A DNA stretch of 64,000 bases. Source: Liolophura sinensis. Taxonomy: Eukaryota > Mollusca > Polyplacophora > Chitonida > Chitonidae. A program made the position numbers and the translations under genes. Position 1 is the first letter of the stretch; each line of letters starts with the position of its first letter. Below the pieces are notes generated by a model. It had not been told where the DNA came from and ran no database searches. It saw only the letters and a list, made by a program, of their open reading frames with translations. This document shows, one piece after another, positions 11,589 through 24,300 of this stretch. The stretch is from the NCBI RefSeq assembly GCF_032854445.1, contig NC_088303.1, positions 875,501 through 939,500 on the forward strand, in the 5' to 3' direction.

Positions 11589-13055
11589 GTATGTTTACGG
11601 AGTGGAGCTTACACCACACAGATTACAGAATAATATTTTAAACCTTGCACAGTAGCTGCAGGCCTACATGAGTTTTAAGTAGTGCCAATAAGCGTATGGT
11701 TTTATTATTGTTATTATTGTGATATACATATGCCCTATTTCAACGTTTACAGACAGATGTATGGAGCACTAACAAACATACAAAATCTTCATCAAATTAA
11801 AACTATAGCTGATAATCCTGTTTGGCCTCTATAACTGGCATCAGTCCTTTTGATGAGATTAGAAAATAATTTCTTTGTGAGGTGGAAAACAAGTAATTTC
11901 CGACAATTTGAGAAGATGATATACTTACTTTTTTTTATAAGTTATCAAGTACAGTTTACCTACGTGACGACCGTTAGGTGTGTTCCTGACAAACCTCCGG
12001 ACTCCCAACGGGAGCGAGCTAACCTTGGGGTTACGGAACATGTTTGTACTTCTTGGGGAGACAATCTCGCTTAATTGCTTGATTACAAATTGCTGTTTTG
12101 GGAATCTGATAACCACTTGTGATATCTATGTCAATATGTCTCCTATTCCCCATAGCTTCTCCATCCACATGCTTGTTCCCGCTCACAGACGATTCTCACA
12201 GCGCATACGCTGATCTATACCGTCGGTGTACGTGAATGATATTTTGAAGAGCGCCAAGGTCACTGAGGTACAGGCCTAATGGTGATGATGCGTATACGAT
12301 TTACACAAGACACTCCGTATTCCTGGTCCCATTAAGCAGACCGTCGTCTTATAAGTGAAAATTCTTGAGCACAGTGCGTAAAACATTGCCCATGCAGTAA
12401 ATGCAGTAAAGTAATTCAATCAATAAATTCTTAACGGTAATGAGAATATACTTTGGTTGTCCTGAAAGTTCCCACACCTATCTAATATAAGTATAGGTAT
12501 ATATCTATATGTTCATAAATCAAACAGATAGAGCTCAAATAGATAGACCTCATTCCTCTTTGTTCGTTTCATGTGCCGGTATGAAAAGGTTGATGTCGAA
12601 TTTCATTGGGGCATTACATAAATAAAATTAGGGCATGACATAAATAGCCCGAGTGTAGAGATGGGCCTAATGGTATACTGAGCGCATTGAAATGCAGTGA
12701 AATGCTACACTTCGTGACGCTGACCTAGTGCAATAAAAGGTGGGAGGGAGGAGGGAGAGGAAGGGTGCAGAATGGGGGTTCTTTCGGGGGCTATCCTGCG
12801 CAGAAAAAAGTAGAAAAACATACTTTTCCATGAGATATCCTTCACGTCATAATGCCATATATAGATGCTAAGACTTTTCTCCTGGTTGTATCCGTGACTA
12901 GGTGTGGCATATCCATAAGCTGTTATATTCTGTCTGATTAGATCTTCCACCCTACATCTATATACAAGACTATTCAAACCGAATAACTTAATATATCTGA
13001 ATGTTTATCATAAATATAGTGTGGAGCCGCTGGCTTAAACGATCAAAACGCTGAC
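11589..13055 (+). other. Unique sequence, possibly the TLR 5' UTR intron
   Basis: No convincing ORF or RNA gene. It contains one degraded SINE (12331-12430). Short open frames near 11850-12210 and 12705-12977 show no recognisable product. Confidence 0.4.
12331..12430 (+). mobile_element. Degenerate SINE 3' part
   Basis: 'ccgtcgtcttataagtgaaa' followed by 'attcttgagcacagtgcgtaa' matches the SINE 3' half in plus orientation with several substitutions; the tail is eroded to 'caatcaataaat'. Confidence 0.6.
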
Positions 13056-13220
13056 TTGCTGAGACGGTCAGGGCTTTCGCTTGAGACGGTCAGGGCCATC
13101 ACCCTGGGACGGCCAGGGCCTTCGCATTGAGACGGTCAGGGCCTTCACCCTGAGACGGTCAGGGCCTTCGCATTGAGACGGTCAGGACTTTCACCCTGAG
13201 AAGGTCACGGTCAGGGCTTA
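13056..13220. repeat. 23-bp tandem array, 7 copies
   Basis: Direct repeats of 'gagacggtcagggccttcac' plus 'cct', alternating with a 'cgcatt' ending variant, which gives a 46-bp alternate pattern. It lies about 380 bp upstream of the TLR start codon. Between 13275 and 13345 there is a possible further SINE tail ('ggcgttaaacgtaaata', then 'aataaataaatcaatcaatc'). Confidence 0.85.
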
Positions 13221-13597
13221 GCCCATTAATCTCACTGCCATCATATATCTGACCAATTATTCGCCGTTACAGCGTTAACCAGTATTTAGCCGAAAACAGA
13301 GCGGCGTTAAACGTAAATAATTAAATGAATAAATAAATCAATCAATCAATCATTATATAAATACATGTAATATCAGTTGGGGAATACAGTGACTATTTCC
13401 TGTAAGGAGAAAAGGGCTTATACTCCCAGTGAAATATAACCAAGGTGGACGCTACAGTATTTGATTCCTTGATTGGTCCAGGGGTATTGTGTGAAAAAAC
13501 GCTTATTCATGATCATTACTGCATTACTGCATCAGAGCCCGATGGTACTAAAATGAGAAATAAACAAAAATCTAATGACATGCTCCTTCTTTTCAGA

Positions 13598-16183
13598 ATG
13601 TCTGTGAAAGTGTTCGTTTTGCTGCTTTTCTATGGATTGGCTTGGGCAGCTAAGAGGAAAGAGATTATTCCACCACGCAACCTAACTGAAAACTGCCCTC
13701 GACAATGTTTTTGCAGCAAGACCTTGACCTCTGTGAACTGCGCGGGAAAAGGGTTGACAGAACTTCCACCCGGCATTCCCACTAAGGTAGTAAAACTTTT
13801 CTTGGACCACAACAAGCTGTCCACCATTCCATCTTTAAGCTTCAAAGGGCTGAAGAGCTTGGTTTATCTGGATCTGAAATCCAATGAAATTTCGTCACTT
13901 CCCGAAAATGCCTTTACTGGGGCAGTGTCTTTGACGAAACTATTTCTGACCACAAACATGATCACGGACATTGACACAGAAGCCTTCGAGGGTCTTAGCA
14001 ATTTGCAGTTTTTGAACCTTGGGGCAAACAAAGTTCACGGGCTGTTTGATCTGGGCTACGTGCCGAATCTGCAACAATTAGTGCTACAAGGAAACCAACT
14101 AGTAAGTGTGACATTTCCAGAAGAGGCGAAAGATCTGAAAACCCTTTATGACATTACGCTGACTTCAAACCACATCACAAACCTTACTAGTCTGTCTTTC
14201 CTTGCGCTCGAGAATTCACGAGTAAAGCGTTTGGATTTGGCGAGAAATGACATCTCTCACATTTCGACGGAGTCATTCGTACCTCTGACTGAGTTGCAGT
14301 CTCTGAAGATAGGCTTCAACCCTCTGAATACAGAGGCGCTCATACAAGGCTTCGCTGGGATCAGAAGCAACACGCTGGCATCTCTCGATATGTCCGGAGT
14401 AGCTCTGAGCGGAGATCTACCAGCTGCCATATTCAAAGCATTTGGAAACGTGATGTTGAGAAATTTGAATTTAAATCATAATAACATTGGCCATCTTGAC
14501 GACGGTAATTTTCAGTACCTCGGGCGTCTGATGACGTTGGACCTTAGGACCTGCAAAATACAGACAGTATCAGATCAGGCGTTTAGCGGCTTGAACGTTC
14601 TCAACCAACTTCAGCTGCAGGATAATCTTCTCAGCAAGGTTCCAAAAAACCTACCCCAAAGTCTCCAAAAGCTTTACTTAGACAGGAATAACATTGTGAC
14701 GCTTCACAAAAGTGATTTTGAAGGACTGAAGTCCCTAACCGAATTGCATCTTGGCTATAACACCATCGTAAGATTGGAGACTCAGAGTTTTGTAGGACTT
14801 TCGAATCTGAAGAAATTGTATTTAACGGGAAATAAAATCGCCACTCTGCCTGGACTTGTTTTCAAGCCTTTACAAAAGCTGATATCTTTGGAATTAAACA
14901 GGAACAATTTGCAACAAATTCCTAACGAAAGTGAAGTATTTTCTGTGATGTCTTCACTGACGTACCTTAACCTGGCGGACAACTTCTGCAAATCAATTCC
15001 GTTGAATCTCTTCACAGGTATGACAGAACTGTTATACCTTCACCTGGAAAACAACTATCTCGGATCTGTAATTGAGTCGGACAGTTCCGGACAGCTGTTC
15101 AGAGCACTTCCAAAGCTTCAAGAACTCTTCCTTGCCAGCAACGACATTGGACAATTACCAGAAAGCATATTCCGTACGCTGGCTTCGGTACTGAGTATTA
15201 AACTTCAAGATAACAAGATCTCCCAATGGAAAGAGAACACATTTAGCATCACCAAGAAGTTAGAGACCCTTGATGTGAGCAACAACTTAATATCGCTGCT
15301 CAATGAAACTTCTTTAAAAGATCTGAAGAAACTGAAGAATCTGAACCTCACAGGGAATCCGTTCTCGTGCGACTGTGACACGCGGTGGTTCAGAGACTGG
15401 CTCAACAGGACACACGTAGGACTTCCCATGGTCAACAGCTACAAGTGTAACTCTCCTCCCAGCTGGCAAGGAAAACCTCTCCTCCGTTTTAATAGAACTC
15501 TCATCGACTGCACCAATAAGACACCTTACTACATATCAGGTGGGTTGGGAGCCGGCGTATTGGTCACTTTCTTCGTTCTGGTCGTCGCTTACCGGTACCG
15601 GTGGTTCATCAAGCTACGTGCACACAAGGCGCGTGTGGCAGTACAGAGGTTAATGAAAAGACAAGGATACCAACAGATCCCGGGTGATAACCACGAGTTT
15701 GACGCGTATGTGTCCTACACAGAGGCCGACAAAAGATGGGTTCTGGATTATCTCCTGCCCAAATTCGACAACGGCAGAGTACCAGTTCACGGGATCGAGT
15801 TTCAAGGGAATTACAAACTTTGCGTGGACGAAAGAGATTTCATACCTGGAGAAGCCAGCGTTGGAAATATTGACACCTGCATGAGAAACAGCCGGAAAAT
15901 CCTGGTGGTGCTTAGCCGTAGTTACCTAAGAGACAGCAAATCTGACTTCGAGATGAGGCACGCCTTCCACATCGTCAACATTGAACAAGACGCCGAGGAA
16001 CTGCTGATCATTAAGAAAGGTAGACTGCGCATAAAGGACATTCCCAAAGTGGTGCACCCCATGATACAGAAGCGAGAATACCTGGAGTGGCCAGACGATG
16101 ATGAAGACGGGCAGCAGGACTTCGAGACACAGCTGAGCCAGAGACTAGGGGAGCGAAGACAACCAAATTTCCTCGAGATCTAA
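13598..16183 (+). CDS. Toll-like receptor, single-exon, 861 aa
   Basis: Type I membrane pattern-recognition receptor that would signal through its TIR domain to MyD88-type adaptors (family knowledge). The frame is open from 13445, but I place the start at 13598: a polypyrimidine tract and AG end at 13596, and this Met begins a signal peptide (MSVKVFVLLLFYGLAWA). Residues about 30-55 are an LRRNT with four Cys (CPRQCFC...C). About 20 leucine-rich repeats follow. An LRRCT (CDCDTRWFRDWL...C) lies at about 587-640. One membrane helix (about 645-668) is followed by basic residues. The TIR domain spans about 698-850, with box 1 FDAYVSY and box 2 CVDERDFIPGE; box 3 appears as YLEW. There is a single membrane-proximal Cys cluster, as in vertebrate-type TLRs, and no internal stop or frameshift. 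The exact subfamily and ligand cannot be told. Confidence 0.95.
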   Translation: MSVKVFVLLLFYGLAWAAKRKEIIPPRNLTENCPRQCFCSKTLTSVNCAGKGLTELPPGIPTKVVKLFLDHNKLSTIPSLSFKGLKSLVYLDLKSNEISSLPENAFTGAVSLTKLFLTTNMITDIDTEAFEGLSNLQFLNLGANKVHGLFDLGYVPNLQQLVLQGNQLVSVTFPEEAKDLKTLYDITLTSNHITNLTSLSFLALENSRVKRLDLARNDISHISTESFVPLTELQSLKIGFNPLNTEALIQGFAGIRSNTLASLDMSGVALSGDLPAAIFKAFGNVMLRNLNLNHNNIGHLDDGNFQYLGRLMTLDLRTCKIQTVSDQAFSGLNVLNQLQLQDNLLSKVPKNLPQSLQKLYLDRNNIVTLHKSDFEGLKSLTELHLGYNTIVRLETQSFVGLSNLKKLYLTGNKIATLPGLVFKPLQKLISLELNRNNLQQIPNESEVFSVMSSLTYLNLADNFCKSIPLNLFTGMTELLYLHLENNYLGSVIESDSSGQLFRALPKLQELFLASNDIGQLPESIFRTLASVLSIKLQDNKISQWKENTFSITKKLETLDVSNNLISLLNETSLKDLKKLKNLNLTGNPFSCDCDTRWFRDWLNRTHVGLPMVNSYKCNSPPSWQGKPLLRFNRTLIDCTNKTPYYISGGLGAGVLVTFFVLVVAYRYRWFIKLRAHKARVAVQRLMKRQGYQQIPGDNHEFDAYVSYTEADKRWVLDYLLPKFDNGRVPVHGIEFQGNYKLCVDERDFIPGEASVGNIDTCMRNSRKILVVLSRSYLRDSKSDFEMRHAFHIVNIEQDAEELLIIKKGRLRIKDIPKVVHPMIQKREYLEWPDDDEDGQQDFETQLSQRLGERRQPNFLEI

Positions 16184-17640
16184 CGTCGAATGCTCAAACT
16201 AATTAATCAAGAGTTTTACGATCAAGGTCAAGGAAAAGGACAAATCGAGAATTATCAGGAATCATTCCTGATCCATTGCTTGTCATACTTTTTCAGTGGC
16301 GGATTCAAGGTAGGCGCAGTAGGCGGAGTTCAGCGTTGTTCCAAAAAAAAAAAAAAAAGGCCATAGACCTGCTCAAACCTCCTGTGCGATAGACGTTTCG
16401 CCAGACATCGCCTCTCCTCAGTCACCAACCCACCCCCCCACTCCCAGATGTGCCTCTGGATGTGCACTTTGTCTCTTTGCAACTTCCTACCTTTATGCCT
16501 TTTCCCACCTTCGTGCATTTACGTCATCCGTTTCCAAAACATTTGAAAGTTCCACAGCATGCTTAAAAGATATTTTTAACATTATTTTTATTGAGAATTT
16601 CATTTTTGGAAATCTCGTTGACACTTTAGCAAGGTTGTATAAATGAGATTTTATATTGTGGGTTACATTTTATTTACCATTATCACAAAAGCATGCGTAC
16701 TATTCCGTCTATTTATGTTTTTTTATACAGAATCTCAAGAGTCGAGTTATGTAAAGTGAGTGTGTTACTTGTTTTGTCAGACAATATGATATATACCGCC
16801 CTCTACTCCGTGGCTGACCCTGTTAAATGGGATAGACTAGACTTTGTTATTGACAAATAAGCTAAAGATGAACAGGCAGGGGTAAATATGACTTTACACA
16901 TAGAAGATTATAGGTTCCACTGGAAAGCCCAGCATGGGTCAATGTGCAGAAGGGTCGGCAGATGGTCGAGAGTGAGGGTGGGCCGAACTGCGAGCTACAT
17001 AAAAGGATTTACACATGGGCTGGTATTCACAGTTCGCTGCTGCATTTGTCGCTGTGTGTTTCTTTAAAGGAGGTTTTAAAACTCAACTACAAATAAAGAA
17101 GAGTAAACTGTTCAACAACTTCTTTTAATAATGTGTAAACGGGGAGTAGATTTCGAAAAAAAAAACCAAGACAACGGAATCTTGTGACCATCTGCCAACT
17201 ATCACTACGTCGTCGCTGCATGTTCGTTTGGCTCTCTACTGTCATATATCCTCGGTATAATTCGTAAGACAAAACATCAAATACTAGCATTAGACGGAAA
17301 AGGATACCCTATGCATTTAACAGCATACACTGCGCTAATGCTCAGCCACGAATATTTTAGCTTGGCCTATTTCATCGGCTGTACCTGTTACATAACTTCA
17401 ACCACAGACCAGGCAAGCTCTTGTATCATTTCACTATGAGCAGGTTGGCAATTGACCCGAGCAACAGGGTGGTGATTTCTCATCTGGTTTGGAAAGGGTA
17501 CATTTGGCTATTTTTATAACTTTTGTATATACGTGTACGTGAATACTCTTTATACTAATGCTGATAAAGTATTGTGGAATGTCAGCATTAGCCATACGTG
17601 TTCAAACTGCTATAGGCCTATCTGGCGGCTTTCAACGATT
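16184..17640 (+). other. TLR 3' flank, AT-rich
   Basis: Probably includes the TLR 3' UTR; an AATAAA is at 17092-17097. At 16294-16310 'cagtggcggattcaagg' resembles the terminal motif of some hAT-type elements, but no partner terminus was found. No coding region seen. Confidence 0.35.
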
Positions 17641-17805
17641 TGATTGATTGATTGATTTATTTATTTGATTGGTGTTTTACGCCGTACCCTAGAATATTTT
17701 ACTTATACGACGGCGGCCAGCATGATGGTGGGCGGAAACCGGGTCCGGGGGAAACTCACCACCATCTGCAGGTTGTTGCCAGACCTTCCCACGCACAGTT
17801 CAACG
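17641..17805 (-). mobile_element. SINE, head-truncated
   Basis: On the plus strand it begins with 'gattgattgatttatttatt' (tail), then 'ggtgttttacgccgtaccct', 'cttatacgacggcggccagc' and 'ccagaccttcccacg', so it is inserted on the minus strand. The tRNA-like head is absent. 17806-18284 beyond it is unique sequence without features. Confidence 0.85.
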
Positions 17806-18284
17806 ATTTGAACTGCCACATGTACATATATGTAAGTACTATTAAATGAGCCCATAGAATTGCGTAAAATGTTTGGATGTAGATTTGTGTGGTCATCGTC
17901 TGTTGTTTTTTTTCCTTTTGTTTTGTACATTGAGGGTTTTGTTTTTTTATAATTTGGGGAATTTGTCTCCTTTCGCGTCTTTGTTTAAGTGCTATTGTTT
18001 ATTTTAAAGGGGTTGCATTTGCTGCTAGACCTGGACTAATATAACAGATTATATTGTAACAGTAACAGGTTAGACCTATGGCTTCTCACATGGACATTGT
18101 GCATGGAACTGCTACGAATTCTACACATCATTCACACAAAATGTATTTAAGTGCTTTAGTATTTGTTAATGTACATCGTCTTGCTAATAAAATCCTATTT
18201 TACACACCATGAATCTTATCTACCATGTTCATGTAGCCTCCATAGGGTATTCACTGTACAAAGTCATTAATAAATAAAGTACCC

Positions 18285-19495
18285 CGATTTTGCACATGTA
18301 CCCTGGTTAAACACATGCACCTCCATGATATACATGTACTCCGGTTTTGTACGTGCCCCAGTGATATACATGTATCCGGTGATATACATGTGGCCCACTG
18401 ATATACATGTATCCAGTGATATAAATGTACCCCGGTGATACACACATGCCTAAGCGATATACATGTACTTTGATTATACACATGTACCCCAGTTATACAC
18501 ATGTACCCCGGTTATACACATGTACCCCAGTGATACACTTGTACCCCTGTTATACACATGTACCCTGGTTATACACATGTACCCCAGTGATACACTTGTA
18601 CCCCGGTTATACACATGTACCCCAGTGATACACATGTACCCCGGTTCTACACATGTACCCCAGTGATACACATGTACCCCGGTTATGCACATGTACCCCA
18701 GTGATACACATGTACCCCGGTTATACACATGTACCCCGGTTATACACATGTACCCCAGTGATACACTTGTACCCCGGTTATGCACATGTACCCCAGTGAT
18801 ACACATGTACCCCGGTTATACACATGTACCCCGGTTATACACATGTACCCCGGTTATACACATGTACCCCAGTGATACACTTGTACCCCGGTTATACACA
18901 TGTACCCCGGTTATACACATGTACCCTGGTTATACACATGTACCCCGGTTATACACATGTACCCCGGTTATACACATGCACCCTGGTTATACACATGTAC
19001 TCTGGTTATACACATGTACCCCGGTTATACACATGTATCCCGGTTATACACATGTACCCTGGTTATACACATGTACCCCGGTTCTACACATGTACTCTGG
19101 TTATACACATGTACCCCGGTTATACACATGTATCCCGGTTCTACACATGTACCTGGTTATACACATGTACCCTGGTTATACACATGTACCCTGGTTATAC
19201 ACATGTACCCCGGTTCTACACATGTATCCAGGTTCTACACATGTACTCTGGTTATACACATGTACCCCGGTTATACACATGTATCCCGGTTATACACATG
19301 TATCCAGGTTCTACACATGTACCCCGGTTATACACATGTATCCAGGTTCCACACATGTACTCTGGTTATACACATGTACCCAGGTTATACACATGTACCT
19401 TGGTTATGCACATGTACTGGATTATACACATGTACCCTGGTTATACACATGTACCCTGGTTATACACATACACCCGGTTACACATACGTATGTAC
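18285..19495. repeat. 19-bp tandem array, about 63 copies
   Basis: Direct repeats of 'ccccggttatacacatgta' with C/T and tta/tga variants. The unit has no stop codon in any plus-strand frame. Because 19 is not a multiple of 3, all three frames read the same 19-residue cycle, so several overlapping long frames appear (the longest is 276 codons, 18685-19515). They carry no other evidence of coding. Confidence 0.95.
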
Positions 19496-19579
19496 ACATG
19501 AATGTTGACAAATAGCTGGATTACATGTATAGTCCTCTCCTCGTGAGCTAGAGAATCGCCCTGCACGAATGTGGCAGCA

Positions 19580-19690
19580 TTTATATTATTTAATTGGTGT
19601 TAAACGTCGTGCTCTTGTATTGTTCATTTGTATGACGGCGAAACTGGAGCGCCGAAAGTAAAGTGCCAAACTTGGCCAGGTATCACACAA
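19580..19690 (-). mobile_element. Degenerate SINE-like remnant
   Basis: 'taattggtgttaaacgtcgt', then 'catttgtatgacggcg', keeps the order of a SINE core on the minus strand but with many changes. The following 19691-20576 is unique sequence without a recognised feature. Confidence 0.35.
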
Positions 19691-20576
19691 ATCCCTTTCT
19701 GGTGGAGTGCCTGATGGTTGCAGCCAGCCTGTGCTTTAACTATCTAAGCTACCAGTTTATATGCAAAAAATTAATCTGGAGACAGAGCTTATAAAAATCA
19801 AAAACAACACAGCTATATAAAATCAACACCTATTTACTGATCCCATACATGGTAACAAAAGCACATGAAATTTTGAGTTTCCACTGGACTCAACATTTAG
19901 TGAGTCTCTCTTGACAAAACCTATCCACTGCAAAATAAATGAGAACTTCATGTGTTTACCAGAAGAAAGAAAGCCGCAGTCAATCTTTATCATGGGAAAA
20001 CTACGATGACGAAAGGCACAAATATGTGCACAAAGTAATATGGGCACAAAGCAATATGGGGACAGATTAACTGGACCTCTTACCTGAAAAAGACAAAGAA
20101 AACAATCATTTATTTAAAGGTATGTATATTACTTCAAAAATAAGAAAAACAAAAAATAAGCAGTCTGAGGCGCTGAAGATCATGCTGACATAGTGCTGTA
20201 AGCCTAAATGCATACTGTCGGCAGATAACTCATTGCCTTTCCATCAAACTTCTAAAGATGATGAAATTACGGCACACTTCTCACATGCCAGTGAAGCAAT
20301 GCAAACTATTCTTAGGTTTCTATGATGCTGTAATTTCTTGCCTGAACAAAGTCAGTGACTTTTAGAAATATTGAGGACATTTATCTGTGAAAGATATTAC
20401 ACCTCAGTAAGATTTGGCTGAGAAAAGGCTGAGAAACCGCTCTTTTTCAAGCACGCCCAAAGTCCGAACTTGCATATGTATACATAGAAAGGAAACGGCA
20501 CTCATAGACTGGCAACTGAACATTCTGGGTGAGAAGTGTATGGGCTGAAATTCCACAGTAAATGTAAGTGCTTGTG

Positions 20577-20690
20577 TGAGAACTGAAGTGTGGGTAAGAA
20601 TTGAAGTGTGTGCACAAGAATAAAGTGTGTGCATGAGAATGAAGTGTGTGCATGAGAATGAAGTGTGTGCATGGAAATCTGAGTGTTTAT
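20577..20690. repeat. 21-bp tandem repeat, about 5 copies
   Basis: Repeats of 'gtgtgcatgagaatgaagt' plus two bases, the last copies nearly identical, the first diverged. Confidence 0.75.
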
Positions 20691-20853
20691 AGGAACTGAA
20701 GTGAGAATACAATGATGGGCAATGTTGTGTCTACATGCAAGACTAGACCACATTGTGAAACCTACTGTATTTACTTCATTGCACAAAAACCTGTAATGTG
20801 CAACTTTCAGGTTGCAAGGGCTACTTTTGCACAATGAAAACATGTTGAATCAC

Positions 20854-21162
20854 TAAAATACTGCTTTATCCCCAGGTCAGTTGATCGCTACAATACCGCC
20901 TTAACCACAGGTCAGTTCATCACTGCATTACTGCCCTAGCCTCAGGTCAGTTGATCACTACAACACTCCTTTAGCCCCAGGTCAGTTGATCACTATAATA
21001 CCGCCTTAGCCCCCAGGTCAGTTCATCACTGCATTACTGCCCTAGCCCCAGGTCAGTTTATCACCACAATACTGCTTTAACCCCAGGTCAGTTCATCACT
21101 ACAATACTGCCTTAGCCTCAGATCAGTTGATCACCACAATACGGCTTTAGCCCCAGGTCAGC
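20854..21162. repeat. 35-bp tandem array, about 8.5 copies
   Basis: Repeats of 'ccccaggtcagttgatcact' followed by 'acaatactgctttag', with moderate divergence between copies. Confidence 0.85.
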
Positions 21163-21386
21163 TTCCCAAAATGAACTGTTTGTGAAGAACTTTCAAGGTC
21201 TTGAAATCCTTCACCAAACTAGAAGCATCTTCACTGACTGCAACTAAGGGGAACCCTAAATATAACACCCAAATTTTTGAGATGGAAACTAAAACTGCTG
21301 AAAGTTTATTGTTAAGGCAAACTTTCACTTATGTTCTAGCCTGCCCTAACATCCGATATGGGTCGAGATAAACAAACCAGTAAAGT

Positions 21387-24300
21387 GATGTGTGCCTGTG
21401 AGTGAGGGCTGTGTGTGAGGGAGCCCTCTGTGTGAGGGGGTTCTCGTGTGTGCCACTAAGTGAGAGCTGTGTGTGAGGGGGTTCTCCTGTGTGCCTAAGA
21501 GTGAGAGCTGTGTGGGAGGGAGCCCTATGTGTGAGAGGGCTCTTGTGTGTGCCCATGAGTGAGAGCTGTGTGGAAGGGGGCTCTTGTGTGTGCCTATGAG
21601 TGAGAGCTGTGTGGGACGGAGCTCTATGTGTAAGGGGGTTCTTGTGTGTGCCTATGTGCGAGAGCTGTGTGTGAGGGACCCTATGTGTGAGGGGGCTCTC
21701 GTGTGTGCCTATGAGTGATAGCTGTGTGTGAGGGAGCTCTATGTGTGAGGGGGTTCCCGTGTGTGCCTATGAATGAGAGCTGTGTGGTGAGGGATTTTTT
21801 TTTTTTTTTTGATTGGTATTTTACGCCGTACTCAAGAATATTTCACTTATACGACTGCGGCCAGCATTATGGTGGGTGGAAACCGGGCACAGCCCGGGGG
21901 AAACCCACAACCATCAGCAGGTTGCTGGCAGAGTGTGGTGAGGGAGATCTATGTGGGAGGGGGTTCCCGTGTGTGCCTATGAATGAGAGCTGTGTGTGAG
22001 GGAGCCTTATGTGTGAGGGGGTTCTCCTGTGTGCCTATGAATGAGAGTTGTGTGTAAGGGACCCTTATGTGTGAGGGGGTTCTCCTGCGTGCCTATGAGC
22101 GAGAGCTGTGTGTGAGAAAGCTCTGTGTGAGGGGGTTCCCGTGTGTGCCTATGAATAAGAGCTGTGTGTGAGGGAGCTCTATGTGTGAGGGGGGTTCTCA
22201 TACGTGCCTATGAATGAGAGCTGTGTGTGAGGGAGCTCTATGTGTGAGGGGATTCCCGTGTGTGCCTATGAATGAGAGTTGTGTGTGAGGGAGCTCTATG
22301 TGTGTGGGAGGGGGCGGGGGGCAGGGGGGGGTTCTCCTGTGTGCCTATGAATGAGAGCTGTGTGTGAGAGTTCTATGTGTGAGGGGGTTCCCGCGTGTGC
22401 CCATGAATGAGAACTGTGTGAGGAAGCTCTATGTATAAGGGGATTCTCCTGTGTGCCTACGAATGAGAGCTGTGTGTGAGGGAGCCTTATGTGTGAGGGG
22501 GGTTTTCCTGTGTGCCTATGAATGAGAGCTGTGTGTGAGGGAGCCTTGTGTGTCAGAGGGTTCTCCTGTGTGTCTATGAATGAGAGTTGTGTGTGAGGGA
22601 GCTATATGTGTAAGGGGGTTCTTGTGTGTGCCTATGCATGAGAGTTGTGTGGTAAGGGAACTCTATGTGTGAGGGGGTTCTCGTGTGTGCCTATGAATAA
22701 GAGCTGTGTGTGAGAGAGCTCTATGTGTGAGGGGGTTCCCGTGTGTGCCCATGAATGAGAGCTGTGTGAGGGAGCCTTATGTGTAAGGGGGTTCTCCTGT
22801 GTGCCATTGAATTAGAGCTGTGTGTGAGGGAGCCTTATGTGTCGGGGTTCTCCTGTGTGCCTACGAGCGAGAGCTGTGTGTGAGAAAGCTCTATGTGTGA
22901 GGGGATTCCCGTGTGTGCCTATGAATGAGAGCTGTGTGGTGAGGGAACTCTATATGTGAGGGGGTTCTCATATGTGCCTATGAATGAGAGCTGTGTGTCA
23001 GGGAGCTCTATGTGTGAGGGGGTTCCCATGTGTGCCTATAAATGAGAGCGATGTGGTGAGGGAGCTCTATGTGTAAGGGGGGTTCTCATATGTGCCTATG
23101 AATGAGAGCTATGTGTGAGAGAGCTCTGTGTGAGGGAGTTCCCATGTGTGCCTATGAATAAGAGCTGTGTGTGAGGGAGCTCTATGTGTAATGGTTTTTT
23201 TGTGTGTGCCTATAAGTAAGAGCTGTGTGAGAGGGTTCTCGTGTCTGCCTATGAATGACAGCTGTGTGTGAGGGAGCTATATGTGTGGGGGGGTTCTTGT
23301 GTGTGCCTATGAGTGAGAGCTGTGTGTGAGAGAGCTCTGTGTGTGAGAGAGCTCTATGTGTAAGGGGGTTCTTGTGTGTGCCTTGGAGTAAGAGCTGTGT
23401 GTGAGGGAGCCCTATGTATGAGGGAGTTCCCATGTGTGCCTATGAATGAGAGCTGTGTGGTGAGGGAGCTATATGTGTGAGGGGGTTCTCATACGTGCCT
23501 ATGAATGAGAGCTGTGTGTGAGGGAGCTCTATGTGTGAGGGAGTTCCCGTGTGTGCCTATGAATGAGAGTTGTGTGGTAAGGGAGCTCTATGTGTGATGG
23601 TTTTTTTGTGTGTGCCTATGAATGAGAGGTGTAAGTGAGGGAGCTCTATGTGTAAGGGGGTTCTTGTGTGTGCCTATGAATAAGAGCTGTGTGTTAGGAA
23701 GCTATATGTGTGAGGGGGTTCTCATACATGCCTATGAATGAGAGCTGTGTGTGAGGGAGCTCTATGTGTGAGGGGGTTCTCGTGTCTGCCTATGAATAAG
23801 AGCTGTGTGTGAGGGAGCTCTAGGTGTGAGGGGGTTCTCGTGTCTGCCTATGAATAAGAGCTGTGTGTGAGGGAGCCTTATGTGTGAGGGGGTTCTCCTG
23901 TGTGACTATAAGTGAGAGCTGTGTGAGAGAGAGCTCTGTGTGAGGGGCTCCCGTGTGTGCTTATAAATGAGAGCTGTGTGTGAGGGAGCTCTATGTGTGT
24001 GTGTGTGGGGGGTGGGAGGTGGGGGTTCTCCTGTGTGCCTATGAATGAGAGCTGTGTGTGAGACATCTCTATGTGTCAGGGGGTTCCTGTGTGTGCCCAT
24101 GAATGAGAGAGCTCTATGTGTGAGGGGATTCCCGTGTGTGCCTATGAATAAGAGCTGTGTGTGAGGGAGCCTTATGTGTGAGGGGGTTCTCCTGTGTGCC
24201 TACCATCGAGAGCTGTGTGTGAGACAGCTCTATGTGTGAGGGGGTTCCCGTGTGTGCCCATGAATGAGAGCTGTGTGAGGGAGCTCTATGTGTAAGGGGG

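Noticed and set aside
16294-16310. hAT-type transposon terminus
   Set aside because: Only a single end-like motif; no inverted partner or 8-bp duplication found.
18685-19515. 276-codon plus-strand frame
   Set aside because: Translation of the 19-bp array; overlapping equal frames exist in the other two phases.
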